DNA from: Duganella dendranthematis | Lineage (GTDB): Bacteria; Pseudomonadota; Gammaproteobacteria; Burkholderiales; Burkholderiaceae_D | DNA: 64,000 bases | Assembly: GCF_012849375.1 (NCBI RefSeq) | Contig: NZ_CP051684.1 | Location: 5,766,001 to 5,830,000, forward strand | Reading direction: 5' to 3' | In this document: positions 33,467 to 41,233 of the stretch, in pieces | How positions within the stretch are numbered: the stretch's first letter is position 1 | Layout of the letters: each line of letters starts with the position of its first letter | Program-made: the position numbers and the translations under genes | Notes under the pieces: generated by a model | Seen by the model: only the letters and a program-made list of their open reading frames with translations | Told to the model about the DNA's origin: nothing | The model's database searches: none

Positions 33467-36145
33467 ATGGATCTGCACTATCTCAGCCCGCTATTTGCGC
33501 CTAAATCCATCGTCGTTTTCGCCGGTCCGCCAGACCAGCCGGAACGCCAGACCGCCTACGGCCGCAGCCTGTGCGCGCAGTTGCGCGATGGCGGCTACGA
33601 CGGCGCCCTGACCTTCCTCGACGTCAGCATGACCGGCACGCTGGCCGACCTGGTGCAATCGCGCGCCGACCTCGCCATGATCGCGCTGCCGCATGAGGAA
33701 CTGGCGTTCGCGCTGGAAGTGGCTGGCCGCATCCAGTGCAAATCGGCGCTGATCGTCTCGTCCAGCGTGCCGCCGGAGCTGGCCGCCGAACTGCAGGACA
33801 TCGCCCGCAAGCACGGCCTGTTTCTGCTCGGTCCAAACAGCCTGGGTTTCCAGCGTCCGCGCCTGAAACTCAACGCCGGCGTGGCCGGCAAACTGGCGCA
33901 AAGCGGCAGCCTGGCGCTAATCTCGCAATCCGGCGCGCTGACCTCGGCCATCCTGGACTGGGCCGGCACCAACTCGGTCGGCCTGTCGGCAGTGGTCTCG
34001 CTCGGCCCTAATACGGCGGTCGACCTGGCGCAGACGCTGGATTTCCTCGCCACCGATCCGGCCACCGAAAGCATCGTCATCTACATGGAGGGCATCACCG
34101 ACGCCCGCCGCTTCCTGTCGGCGCTGCGCGGCACGGCCAATACCAAGCCGGTAGTCATCATCAAATCCGGCAATGCGGCGGCGGCTTCGCGCGCGGCGGC
34201 GACCCACTCCGGCATGCTGATCGGCAGCGACGAGATCTTCGACGCGGCGCTGCGGCGCACCGGCGCGGTGCGCGTCAACACATTCGTACAGCTGTTCTCG
34301 GCCGCCAAATGCCTGGCGTCGCGCTATCGTCCGGTCGGGCCGCGGCTGGCGGTGATCAGCAACGGCGGTGGTCCCGGCGTGCTGGCAGCCGACTGGCTCG
34401 GTCAACTCGGCCTGCAACTGGGCCGTCCGGGCGCGGAATCCGCCAGGGCGCTGGCGCCGCTGCTGCCGGTGCACGCCACGCTGACCGACCTGCTCGACCT
34501 GTCAGAAGAAGCCGGCCCGGAACACTACGCCGCCGCCATCCGCGCCTGCGCACAGGATGCCAACGTCGACGGCCTGCTGGTGATCTACTCGCCCAAGCTG
34601 GATGGCGACCCGACCGCCATCGCACACAGCGTGGCCGCAGCCGCCAAAGGTCTGGGCAAACCACTGCTGGCTTGCTGGATGGGCGACGAGCGCGTGGCGC
34701 CTGGCCGCAAGGTGATCGGCCAGGCCGGCCTGGCGACGTTCCGCACGCCGGAAGCGGCGGTCGACGGTTTTGGCAATATCGCCGCGTTTTATCAGAACCA
34801 GCAGCTGTTGCAGCAAACGCCGCCGCCGCTGTCGCAGCTGGCCAAGCCGGACCTGGAAGGCGCGCGCCGCCTGGTGGAAAGCGTGCTGGCCGAGCGCCGC
34901 AGCGTGCTGACCGAGATGGAATCGAAGGCGCTGCTGGCGGCCTTCCACATTCCGATCACGCCGACCATGCCGGCCCGCAGCGCGGCCGAGGCGCAATTGA
35001 TCGCCGCCCAGCTGGGCTACCCGGTGGCGCTGAAAATCGATTCGCCCGACATCCCGCATAAATCCGATGTGCAGGGCGTGGTGCTGAACCTGGCCGACGC
35101 CGGCGCGCTGGGCGCTGCCTACGGCGACATGCTGGCCAACGTGCGCCGTTTGCAGCCGGAGGCGCGCATCAACGGCGTCACCGTGCAGCGCATGGCCGGC
35201 AAGCGCGATGGCCGCGAACTGTATATCGGCGTCGCCAGCGATCCGCTGTTTGGCCCGGTGATCGGCTTCGGCGCCGGCGGCACCATGGTCGAACTGCTGA
35301 ACGACCGCGCGGTTGAGCTGCCGCCGCTGAATCCCTTCCTGGCGCAGCGCCTGATCGACCGCGCGCGCGTCGCCGCCACCTTGGGCGAATGGCGCGGCGC
35401 GCCGGGTGTTGACCGTCAGGCCATCGAACACATCCTGCTGCGCGTATCGGAAATGGTGTGCGAACTGCCGCAGTTGCGTGAGCTGGATATCAACCCGCTG
35501 ATCGTCGACCAGTTTGGCGTACTGGCGGTGGATGCGCGCGTCGCGGTAGGCGTGGCGCCGCCGTCGGCGCAGCGTTACGACCAGCTGGCCATCATGCCTT
35601 ACCCGTCCAGCTACGCGCGCGACTGGCCGATGCGCGGCGGTGGGCAGTACACGTTGCGTCCGGTGCAGCCGACCGACGCGGAGATGCTGCAGTCGCTGGT
35701 GCGGGGCCTTTCCGACCAGTCGCGCTACAACCGCTTTGCGTCGTCGCTGCGCGAGTTGTCGGCGCAGATGCTGGCGCGTTATACCTTGATTGATTACGAC
35801 CGGGAGATGGCGCTGGTGGCGGTGCTGACGACGCGCACCGCCGATGACGATGGCAGCTTTACCGAGACCGAGCAAATCATCGGCGTCTCGCGCTACATCG
35901 CCAATCCGGATCGCAGCAGTTGCGAATTCTCGCTGCTGGTAGACGACAAGTTCAGCGGCCAGGGCTTGGGCACGCGCTTGATGCTGGAGATTATGGATGT
36001 GGCGCGCGATAAAGGCCTGAGCGAAATCGTCGGCCTGGTGCTGCGCAAGAACCGCGGCATGCTGCGCCTGATGGGCAGCCTGGAATTCCATATTCGTCCG
36101 TATGAGGACGATCCGGAATTCCAGCTCTGCACCAAACAACTTTGA
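33467..36145 (+). CDS. patZ: PatZ-type protein acetyltransferase (ADP-forming acyl-CoA synthetase domains plus GNAT)
   Basis: 892 residues from the ATG at 33467 (a TTG at 33440 is also open). Order: CoA-binding Rossmann domain (residues 1-130), succinyl-CoA-ligase-like domains with the phospho-histidine segment RAAATHSGMLIGSDE, an ATP-grasp domain (about 490-700, beginning KALLAAFHIPITPTMPA) and a C-terminal GNAT domain (about 720-892, YTLRPVQPTDAEMLQSLV to LVLRKNRGMLRLMG). E. coli PatZ has 886 residues and the same order; it acetylates lysines of acetyl-CoA synthetase and other proteins. The histidine usually lost in Pat is retained here, so residual ligase activity cannot be excluded. Confidence 0.92.
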   Translation: MDLHYLSPLFAPKSIVVFAGPPDQPERQTAYGRSLCAQLRDGGYDGALTFLDVSMTGTLADLVQSRADLAMIALPHEELAFALEVAGRIQCKSALIVSSSVPPELAAELQDIARKHGLFLLGPNSLGFQRPRLKLNAGVAGKLAQSGSLALISQSGALTSAILDWAGTNSVGLSAVVSLGPNTAVDLAQTLDFLATDPATESIVIYMEGITDARRFLSALRGTANTKPVVIIKSGNAAAASRAAATHSGMLIGSDEIFDAALRRTGAVRVNTFVQLFSAAKCLASRYRPVGPRLAVISNGGGPGVLAADWLGQLGLQLGRPGAESARALAPLLPVHATLTDLLDLSEEAGPEHYAAAIRACAQDANVDGLLVIYSPKLDGDPTAIAHSVAAAAKGLGKPLLACWMGDERVAPGRKVIGQAGLATFRTPEAAVDGFGNIAAFYQNQQLLQQTPPPLSQLAKPDLEGARRLVESVLAERRSVLTEMESKALLAAFHIPITPTMPARSAAEAQLIAAQLGYPVALKIDSPDIPHKSDVQGVVLNLADAGALGAAYGDMLANVRRLQPEARINGVTVQRMAGKRDGRELYIGVASDPLFGPVIGFGAGGTMVELLNDRAVELPPLNPFLAQRLIDRARVAATLGEWRGAPGVDRQAIEHILLRVSEMVCELPQLRELDINPLIVDQFGVLAVDARVAVGVAPPSAQRYDQLAIMPYPSSYARDWPMRGGGQYTLRPVQPTDAEMLQSLVRGLSDQSRYNRFASSLRELSAQMLARYTLIDYDREMALVAVLTTRTADDDGSFTETEQIIGVSRYIANPDRSSCEFSLLVDDKFSGQGLGTRLMLEIMDVARDKGLSEIVGLVLRKNRGMLRLMGSLEFHIRPYEDDPEFQLCTKQL

Positions 36146-36160
36146 CCCGCACCACCAGGT

Positions 36161-36190
36161 GGGGTCCGACCCCGTACGGGGTCAGACCCC
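36161..36190. repeat. second GGGGTC-type palindrome pair (REP-like, bidirectional terminator)
   Basis: GGGGTCCGACCCC at 36161-36173 and GGGGTCAGACCCC at 36178-36190 around GTAC. The arms pair at 12 of 13 positions. Like the copy at 32904, it lies between convergent genes (patZ and the LtaS-like gene). Confidence 0.85.
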
Positions 36191-36236
36191 TAAGTGGCAG
36201 CGCACGCGTCGAGGCTGACGCCTGCGGGGCCAGCGC

Positions 36237-38225
36237 CTAGCGCGGCAGTTTGTAGCGCTGTTCGCGATACAGGATCGATGGCAGCACCACGTGCGACATC
36301 GCTTTATCGACCAGCGCGGCATCCGGCACGCCGCCCGTGGTCAACACGCCGGTGGCCGCATCGTAATGTCCCAGCAACGGCGCCTGGTTCGGACGCAGAA
36401 TCGTCGCCGACGACCCTTCCAGCCACGCGAAGTAATTATCGAACTGGATCAACGCCCGGCCCGGCGTGTCGCTATCACGCGCCAGATCGCGACCGATCAT
36501 CGGATGCTCGCTCGATATGCCCATCAGCGACAACAGGGTCGGCGCCAGGTCGATCTGGCTGGCGATGGTGGTGATCGTCTTCGGTTTCACATCCGCGCCC
36601 AGAATCAGGCCGGGAATGTGGAACTTATTGATCGGCACCAGGCTGTCGCCGTACACGCGGTTATCGTGGTCGGCCACGATCAGGAACACCGTGTCCTTCC
36701 AGTAGTCCTGCTTCTTCGCCTCGGCGATGAAACGACCCAGCGCATAGTCGGCGTACTTGACCGCATTGTTCACCGTCTGCTTTTCTTTGTCATGCAAGGT
36801 GATGCGGCCATCCGGGAACTGGAATGGCTCATGGTTGGACGACGAGAAAATCAGGCTGAAGAACGGCTTGCCGCTATCGTGCAGCGTCTTCAAACGCTCC
36901 AGTGACTTGTTGAACAAGTCTTCATCCGACGCACCCCAGCTGCCTTCAAACACCGGGTTCATATCGCGCCGGTCCACCACTTTCTGGAAGCCGTTACCGG
37001 TGAAGAAGCCGCGCATATTATCGAAGTGCGCTTCGCCGCCGTAGACGAATTCCGTGTGATAGCCCTGCTTGCCCAGGCCAGCCGCCAGCGTATAGAAATT
37101 CTGCTGCGACAGCGACAGCTTGACCACGCTGCGCGCCGGCGTCGGCGGATAGCCCGCCACCACCGCCTCGATGCCACGCACCGAACGGGTGCCGGTGGCG
37201 TACAGCTGCTCGAACCACCAGCCGTCCTGCTTCAGCTTTTCCAGCTCCGGCGTCACCGGCAAACCGCCCAGCGACTGCACGAAGGTCGCGCCCAGGCTTT
37301 CTTCCAGCACGATCACCAGGTTCAGCGGACGTGCACGCTGCATCACCGCTTCCTGCTTGTGCAGCGTCGGCAGCTCGGCGGAGGTAAATTGCAGATCGCG
37401 CAGCCATGGCGCACTCTTCACTGTCGGGAACACTTTGTCGCGCGGGTACTTGCCGTAGATTTCGGACGAATTGGCTTCGTGGCTCATGGCGCCATACGCA
37501 TCCATCACCGACCACGGCGAATTGATGATCAGCGAGTTGACCATGGCGTCGCCGGTCAGCGCGAACATCGACGGGTTGGCCGGACGGTGCGCCAGCGTCG
37601 AACGGATCTGGAACGCCACCAGCAGCACCAGCAACGGCCACACCAGCAACAGCGGCAGCGGACGCCACGTCGTGATATTCACCGAGGCGGCTTTCAGCAG
37701 CTTGTAGATGCCGGTACCCAGCAGCACCGTGAACACAATGCCCAGCACCAGCGCGATGCGGAAGCCATGCCACAGCGTGGCAATCACTTCGGTCGGATAC
37801 GACAGGTATTCGATGAACAGGCGGTTCGGACGGATGTCGAACTGCATGATGAACTGCGGCGTCGACAGTTCCATGAAGATGATGAAGATCAGTGCCAGCG
37901 TGCCCCAGACGACATTCAGCGTCTTCCACGCCCGCAACGTCTTCTGATGCGCCAGCAACGGCGCCAGCACCACCGGCAAGACGATCAGGTAGCCGAGCAT
38001 GATCAGGTCGGCACGCACGCCCTGCACCAGCATCTCGCCGGGAATGCCGGTGGCGGCGACCCGCGTCCACTGCCAGGCCATCAGCCCGGCGCGCGACAAC
38101 GAAAAGATCACCAGGCCCAGCAGCAGCAATTGCAGCACGCCGGCGAACGGGCCGGCCCACAGCGTCAGCCGCGCCAGCCAGGCGGCGCAACGCGTCAGCC
38201 GGCTCTCAGGACGATAAAACATCAT
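36237..38225 (-). CDS. LtaS-like membrane phosphoglycerol/phosphoethanolamine transferase (sulfatase fold)
   Basis: 662 residues. Five membrane helices fill residues 1-200, followed by an extracytoplasmic alkaline-phosphatase/sulfatase domain: LNLVIVLEESLGATFV (metal site), the nucleophile region YATGTRSVRGIEAVVAGYPP (Thr), FSLIFSSSNHEPF and FLIVADHDNRVYG (metal ligands). In Gram-positives LtaS builds lipoteichoic acid; Gram-negative relatives (OpgB, PE-transferases) decorate glucans or lipids with phosphoglycerol or phosphoethanolamine. It is the last gene of a four-gene operon with two membrane proteins and a sialidase-fold protein; its start overlaps the previous stop as ATGA. Confidence 0.9.
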   Translation of the reverse strand: MMFYRPESRLTRCAAWLARLTLWAGPFAGVLQLLLLGLVIFSLSRAGLMAWQWTRVAATGIPGEMLVQGVRADLIMLGYLIVLPVVLAPLLAHQKTLRAWKTLNVVWGTLALIFIIFMELSTPQFIMQFDIRPNRLFIEYLSYPTEVIATLWHGFRIALVLGIVFTVLLGTGIYKLLKAASVNITTWRPLPLLLVWPLLVLLVAFQIRSTLAHRPANPSMFALTGDAMVNSLIINSPWSVMDAYGAMSHEANSSEIYGKYPRDKVFPTVKSAPWLRDLQFTSAELPTLHKQEAVMQRARPLNLVIVLEESLGATFVQSLGGLPVTPELEKLKQDGWWFEQLYATGTRSVRGIEAVVAGYPPTPARSVVKLSLSQQNFYTLAAGLGKQGYHTEFVYGGEAHFDNMRGFFTGNGFQKVVDRRDMNPVFEGSWGASDEDLFNKSLERLKTLHDSGKPFFSLIFSSSNHEPFQFPDGRITLHDKEKQTVNNAVKYADYALGRFIAEAKKQDYWKDTVFLIVADHDNRVYGDSLVPINKFHIPGLILGADVKPKTITTIASQIDLAPTLLSLMGISSEHPMIGRDLARDSDTPGRALIQFDNYFAWLEGSSATILRPNQAPLLGHYDAATGVLTTGGVPDAALVDKAMSHVVLPSILYREQRYKLPR

Positions 38226-39055
38226 TCAGCGCCAAAGCCTGGATGGGAAGCGATGTAGGCGCCCGCGCCCGCGCCGGCACTCAGCATCCAGCCGATCAGC
38301 AGCATAAACACCAGCACCATGCAGAACAGCGTGGCGATGTTGCGGCTGTCGCGCGATGGCAGGAACACCGGCTGCTTGCCGTAGCCGACGCCGAAGAAGT
38401 ACGCGGCCACGGTGGTGGTCAGGTAATGCACGGCGCCGAACACTTCGCCCAGCTCGCCCTTGCGCGGGTGATCGACCAGCACGTTGGACAGGATGACCAG
38501 CACGACGTAGATTACCGACGGCCACACCGGCGGCAGGTACAGGCCGAATTTCTCGACGAAGGTACGGATCGCGGGACGCTTGCGCGCCAGCAGCGGCAGG
38601 AAAATGGTGTGGGTCAGGCCGACGATCACGATAATCTTCAGCAGCACGGCCTTGTGCAGGCTGCTCTTGCCCATCGCCAGGTTGTGCAGGTTGGTTTCGC
38701 CCTGACGGTTATTCTGAAGGAAGAAATCCGGCGGGATGATGTGCAGCACGCGCTGGAACCAGCTGATTTCTTCCAGCGCCGCCAGGCCGACCAGCGCCGA
38801 CAGGAATACGAACGCCAGCAGTTGCAGGTTGATTTTCGGTTCGCGCTGCCATTGTTCCACGGCCAGGAAACCCAGCAAGGCGGACAACAGGGTGAAGCAC
38901 AGGAATTGCATCCACTCGACGATACCGTCTTCCACCAGCAGGCGCCACATGGCGTCATGGTCGTGCGAGAAGGCCAGCGCCAGTCCCATCACGAAGATGT
39001 TCATCAGGACGCCGACCGCGATCACCGGATGGATATACCACTTCTGTTCTGCCAT
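38222..39055 (-). CDS. polytopic membrane protein of unknown function with EEISW...QGETNLHNL motif
   Basis: 277 residues, about seven membrane helices. The conserved-looking segment ALEEISWFQRVLHIIPPDFF followed by NRQGETNLHNLAMG, facing one side of the membrane, recurs in uncharacterised bacterial membrane proteins often near glycan genes; its acidic, Gln and His residues look catalytic or ligand-binding, but no function is established. It lies between another membrane protein (29-base gap) and the LtaS-like gene (ATGA overlap), so it probably belongs to the same envelope-modifying system. Confidence 0.7.
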   Translation of the reverse strand: MAEQKWYIHPVIAVGVLMNIFVMGLALAFSHDHDAMWRLLVEDGIVEWMQFLCFTLLSALLGFLAVEQWQREPKINLQLLAFVFLSALVGLAALEEISWFQRVLHIIPPDFFLQNNRQGETNLHNLAMGKSSLHKAVLLKIIVIVGLTHTIFLPLLARKRPAIRTFVEKFGLYLPPVWPSVIYVVLVILSNVLVDHPRKGELGEVFGAVHYLTTTVAAYFFGVGYGKQPVFLPSRDSRNIATLFCMVLVFMLLIGWMLSAGAGAGAYIASHPGFGAE

Positions 39056-39084
39056 GTACCACTCCCAGTTTTAGTATGTTTATA

Positions 39085-39783
39085 TTAAAGTTGTTCAACA
39101 CCGCTGGCGTGCGCCAGCTCCGCCGCCGGCTCTGGCGCCGTGACCGGACGCCCGCTGCGGCTGTAATAATAACGGCGCGCAGCCACCACCACCGAGCCCA
39201 GCGCCCAGGCCCACAGCAGTGGGTCGAGCAGCGCATCCCACAGATTGCCGGTCGGCAGACGCAGCAACGAGAACAGCAAGACGGCGGCCAACAGCGCCGC
39301 GCCGCCGCTGACGGCCCAGCGCATCAGCACCGCCGCCGCGCCAGCCACTGCGGCGGCAATCGCCAGCAGCGCGGCCGCGTCGGAATCAAAGCCGCGATAA
39401 TACAGCCCCAGTGCCAGCACGCCGAAGGCGTCCAGGTACAGCACGATGCCAACCAGCGTCAGCACCAGGGCAAACGCCGGATGCAGCAAAAAGTCGACCG
39501 GACGCTCGGTCCAGCGCGCGCACAGCGCCACCAGGCTGTAGCCGGCCAGCAGCCCGCTCGGATACTGGAATATCAGCGTCAGCCAGTAAGCCGGCGAACC
39601 GGCGCCTGGCAGCGCCATCATGATGGCGATGGTAATGGCGACGATGGCCTTGGAGCGCTGCGCCAGTTGCGGAAAGATCCGCGGCAGCAGGGTCGGCAGC
39701 ACCGACAGCAGCATGGCGGCGGCGATCAGTCCCCAGGCCACGCGGGCATAAATGATTTGCAGTGCCAGATCGGGCAAGCTCAT
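39085..39783 (-). CDS. membrane protein of unknown function
   Basis: 232 residues with about seven hydrophobic segments and a short polar tail ending in GVEQL. I recognise no family. The ATG at 39783 overlaps the stop of the sialidase-fold gene as ATGA, and the next membrane protein follows after 29 bases, so the four genes from 40952 to 36237 form one operon. Function can only be guessed from that context: transport or assembly of an envelope glycan or lipid. Confidence 0.65.
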   Translation of the reverse strand: MSLPDLALQIIYARVAWGLIAAAMLLSVLPTLLPRIFPQLAQRSKAIVAITIAIMMALPGAGSPAYWLTLIFQYPSGLLAGYSLVALCARWTERPVDFLLHPAFALVLTLVGIVLYLDAFGVLALGLYYRGFDSDAAALLAIAAAVAGAAAVLMRWAVSGGAALLAAVLLFSLLRLPTGNLWDALLDPLLWAWALGSVVVAARRYYYSRSGRPVTAPEPAAELAHASGVEQL

Positions 39784-40952
39784 AGCGGATCCTTTCCCTC
39801 TACGATTTTCAGGCGATGGTGGGCGATGGCGCGCCGCTGGTAGGTGTAGGTGATGTGCAGTTCATCGCCGACCTGGAACATGGCCGGATACGAGAACTCG
39901 TCGCGCGGCTGGCCGCTGACAATGTCGGTCACGTGCCGCCAGTGATGGCCGTCGGCCGACATCGACAACGCCAGCGTGCTGCGCGCAGTCGCCTTCGAGG
40001 TGCCCTGGTTACCCAGCATCAGCAGCGTGCCGTTATGCAGGCGCAGCACCGCCAGCGAGGTGCCGCGATTGCGGATCGTGGTCGGGCCGAGATCGTCCCA
40101 GCTTTCGCCGCCGTCATGGCTGACGGCCTGCTGCACCACCGAGCGTTCTTTATTGGCGTCGCGCATCCAGGCGCGCACTTCGGTCGGCGATACCTGCACC
40201 AAGGTCGGCTGCAGCGAACGGGTACGCACGCCGATGCGGGTCAGGCGCTGCGGATCGCCGTTGGCGTCGAACGACACCAGCATGGGGTATTTGTGGCCGA
40301 TTTCAAAATAGACCGGCAGCCACCAGCCGCCGTCCGCCTGGCCGACCGGGGTCGCGCGCACCAGCACGCTGGTATTGAACACCGGCGACATCGGCAGCAC
40401 GCGCCGCACCTTGAAGGTGGCGCCCTCGTCATTCGATTGCAGCTGCACCACGCGCGACGCGGCCCAGCCGCCCATGCCGGTGGCCACCACATACAAATGC
40501 ACGGTGCCGTCGGCGGCGGTCCACGCCACCGGATTGCCGATGCGGCGCACGCCATGGCCGAGCGCGTCGCCGAGCGAATCGCGGCTGGCCACGATCCAGT
40601 TATTGCTCCACTGGCCGTTGCGCCAGCGCGAGGCGTACACCTTGACGTCCGGCCCGCTTTCGCGGCTGCCGGCCCACCAGAAGGCGATCAGGTCGCCATG
40701 CGGCAGCTGCGCCAGGGCGCTGGCGTGCGCCGACGGCACACCGGGCGGCATCGGAATAATCGCGCGGGAAATTTCTGTCAGGGTGATCGGCGGCGGCGCC
40801 GCCACGGCGGCCACGGTGGCCGTCCGGGCATGTTGTTGTGCCGTGCGCGAGCCGCGCCAGCCTTCGGCGACAGCCACCACTGCGACAACCGTTAAACATA
40901 TCAGCACTGCCAGTTTGCCTGGCCGTTGCCCTTGTGGGCGTGAAACTCCCAT
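39780..40952 (-). CDS. sialidase-fold (BNR repeat) protein, membrane-anchored or secreted
   Basis: 390 residues from the ATG at 40952. A hydrophobic segment at residues 13-31 (KLAVLICLTVVAVVAVAEGW region) is a signal anchor or signal peptide. The rest is a six-bladed BNR/sialidase propeller with Asp-boxes (SNDEGATF, SHDGGESW, SADGHHW). It matches the BNR_2 exo-alpha-sialidase family; I cannot confirm the arginine triad of true sialidases, so it may act on another sugar. It is the first gene of the operon ending with the LtaS-like enzyme. The frame is open to 41033, but the internal ATG gives the better signal sequence. Confidence 0.82.
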   Translation of the reverse strand: MGVSRPQGQRPGKLAVLICLTVVAVVAVAEGWRGSRTAQQHARTATVAAVAAPPPITLTEISRAIIPMPPGVPSAHASALAQLPHGDLIAFWWAGSRESGPDVKVYASRWRNGQWSNNWIVASRDSLGDALGHGVRRIGNPVAWTAADGTVHLYVVATGMGGWAASRVVQLQSNDEGATFKVRRVLPMSPVFNTSVLVRATPVGQADGGWWLPVYFEIGHKYPMLVSFDANGDPQRLTRIGVRTRSLQPTLVQVSPTEVRAWMRDANKERSVVQQAVSHDGGESWDDLGPTTIRNRGTSLAVLRLHNGTLLMLGNQGTSKATARSTLALSMSADGHHWRHVTDIVSGQPRDEFSYPAMFQVGDELHITYTYQRRAIAHHRLKIVEGKDPL

Positions 40953-41130
40953 TCCGTCTCCAGAGATCGGGACATGAAGGAAGCCGTCAGTATGATTCCC
41001 TTGCCCAAATAATAACAACCTCCGCAACAGCAAGGCTTGTGGCCGTCCTGCTTATGGAAGAAGACGGTATCCTACAGGAAAATATAGCGTTTATGTAAAC
41101 GCGCGACATTTTTGAAATCCTGCGAGAGTG

Positions 41131-41144
41131 GATCAGACTTGATC
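41131..41144. promoter_or_regulatory. inverted repeat GATCA-N4-TGATC in the sialidase/GGDEF intergenic region
   Basis: A perfect 5-base inverted repeat with a 4-base spacer, flanked by two direct GCGACATTT repeats (41103-41111 and 41146-41154). It lies about 90 bases upstream of the globin-coupled GGDEF/EAL gene and could bind a dimeric regulator. The orientation is opposite to an FNR box (ATCA outside, TGAT inside). Confidence 0.3.
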
Positions 41145-41233
41145 TGCGACATTTCTTTTTGACAAGATGCGGCTTACATTGCTTACCGTGCGCGGCACGC
41201 CCCTGCGCGCCGGCCGACCACAGGAAGCACCGC

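Noticed and set aside
34502..36139. Antisense open frame of 545 codons opposite patZ.
   Set aside because: No fold or motif and biased composition; patZ on the plus strand is unambiguous.
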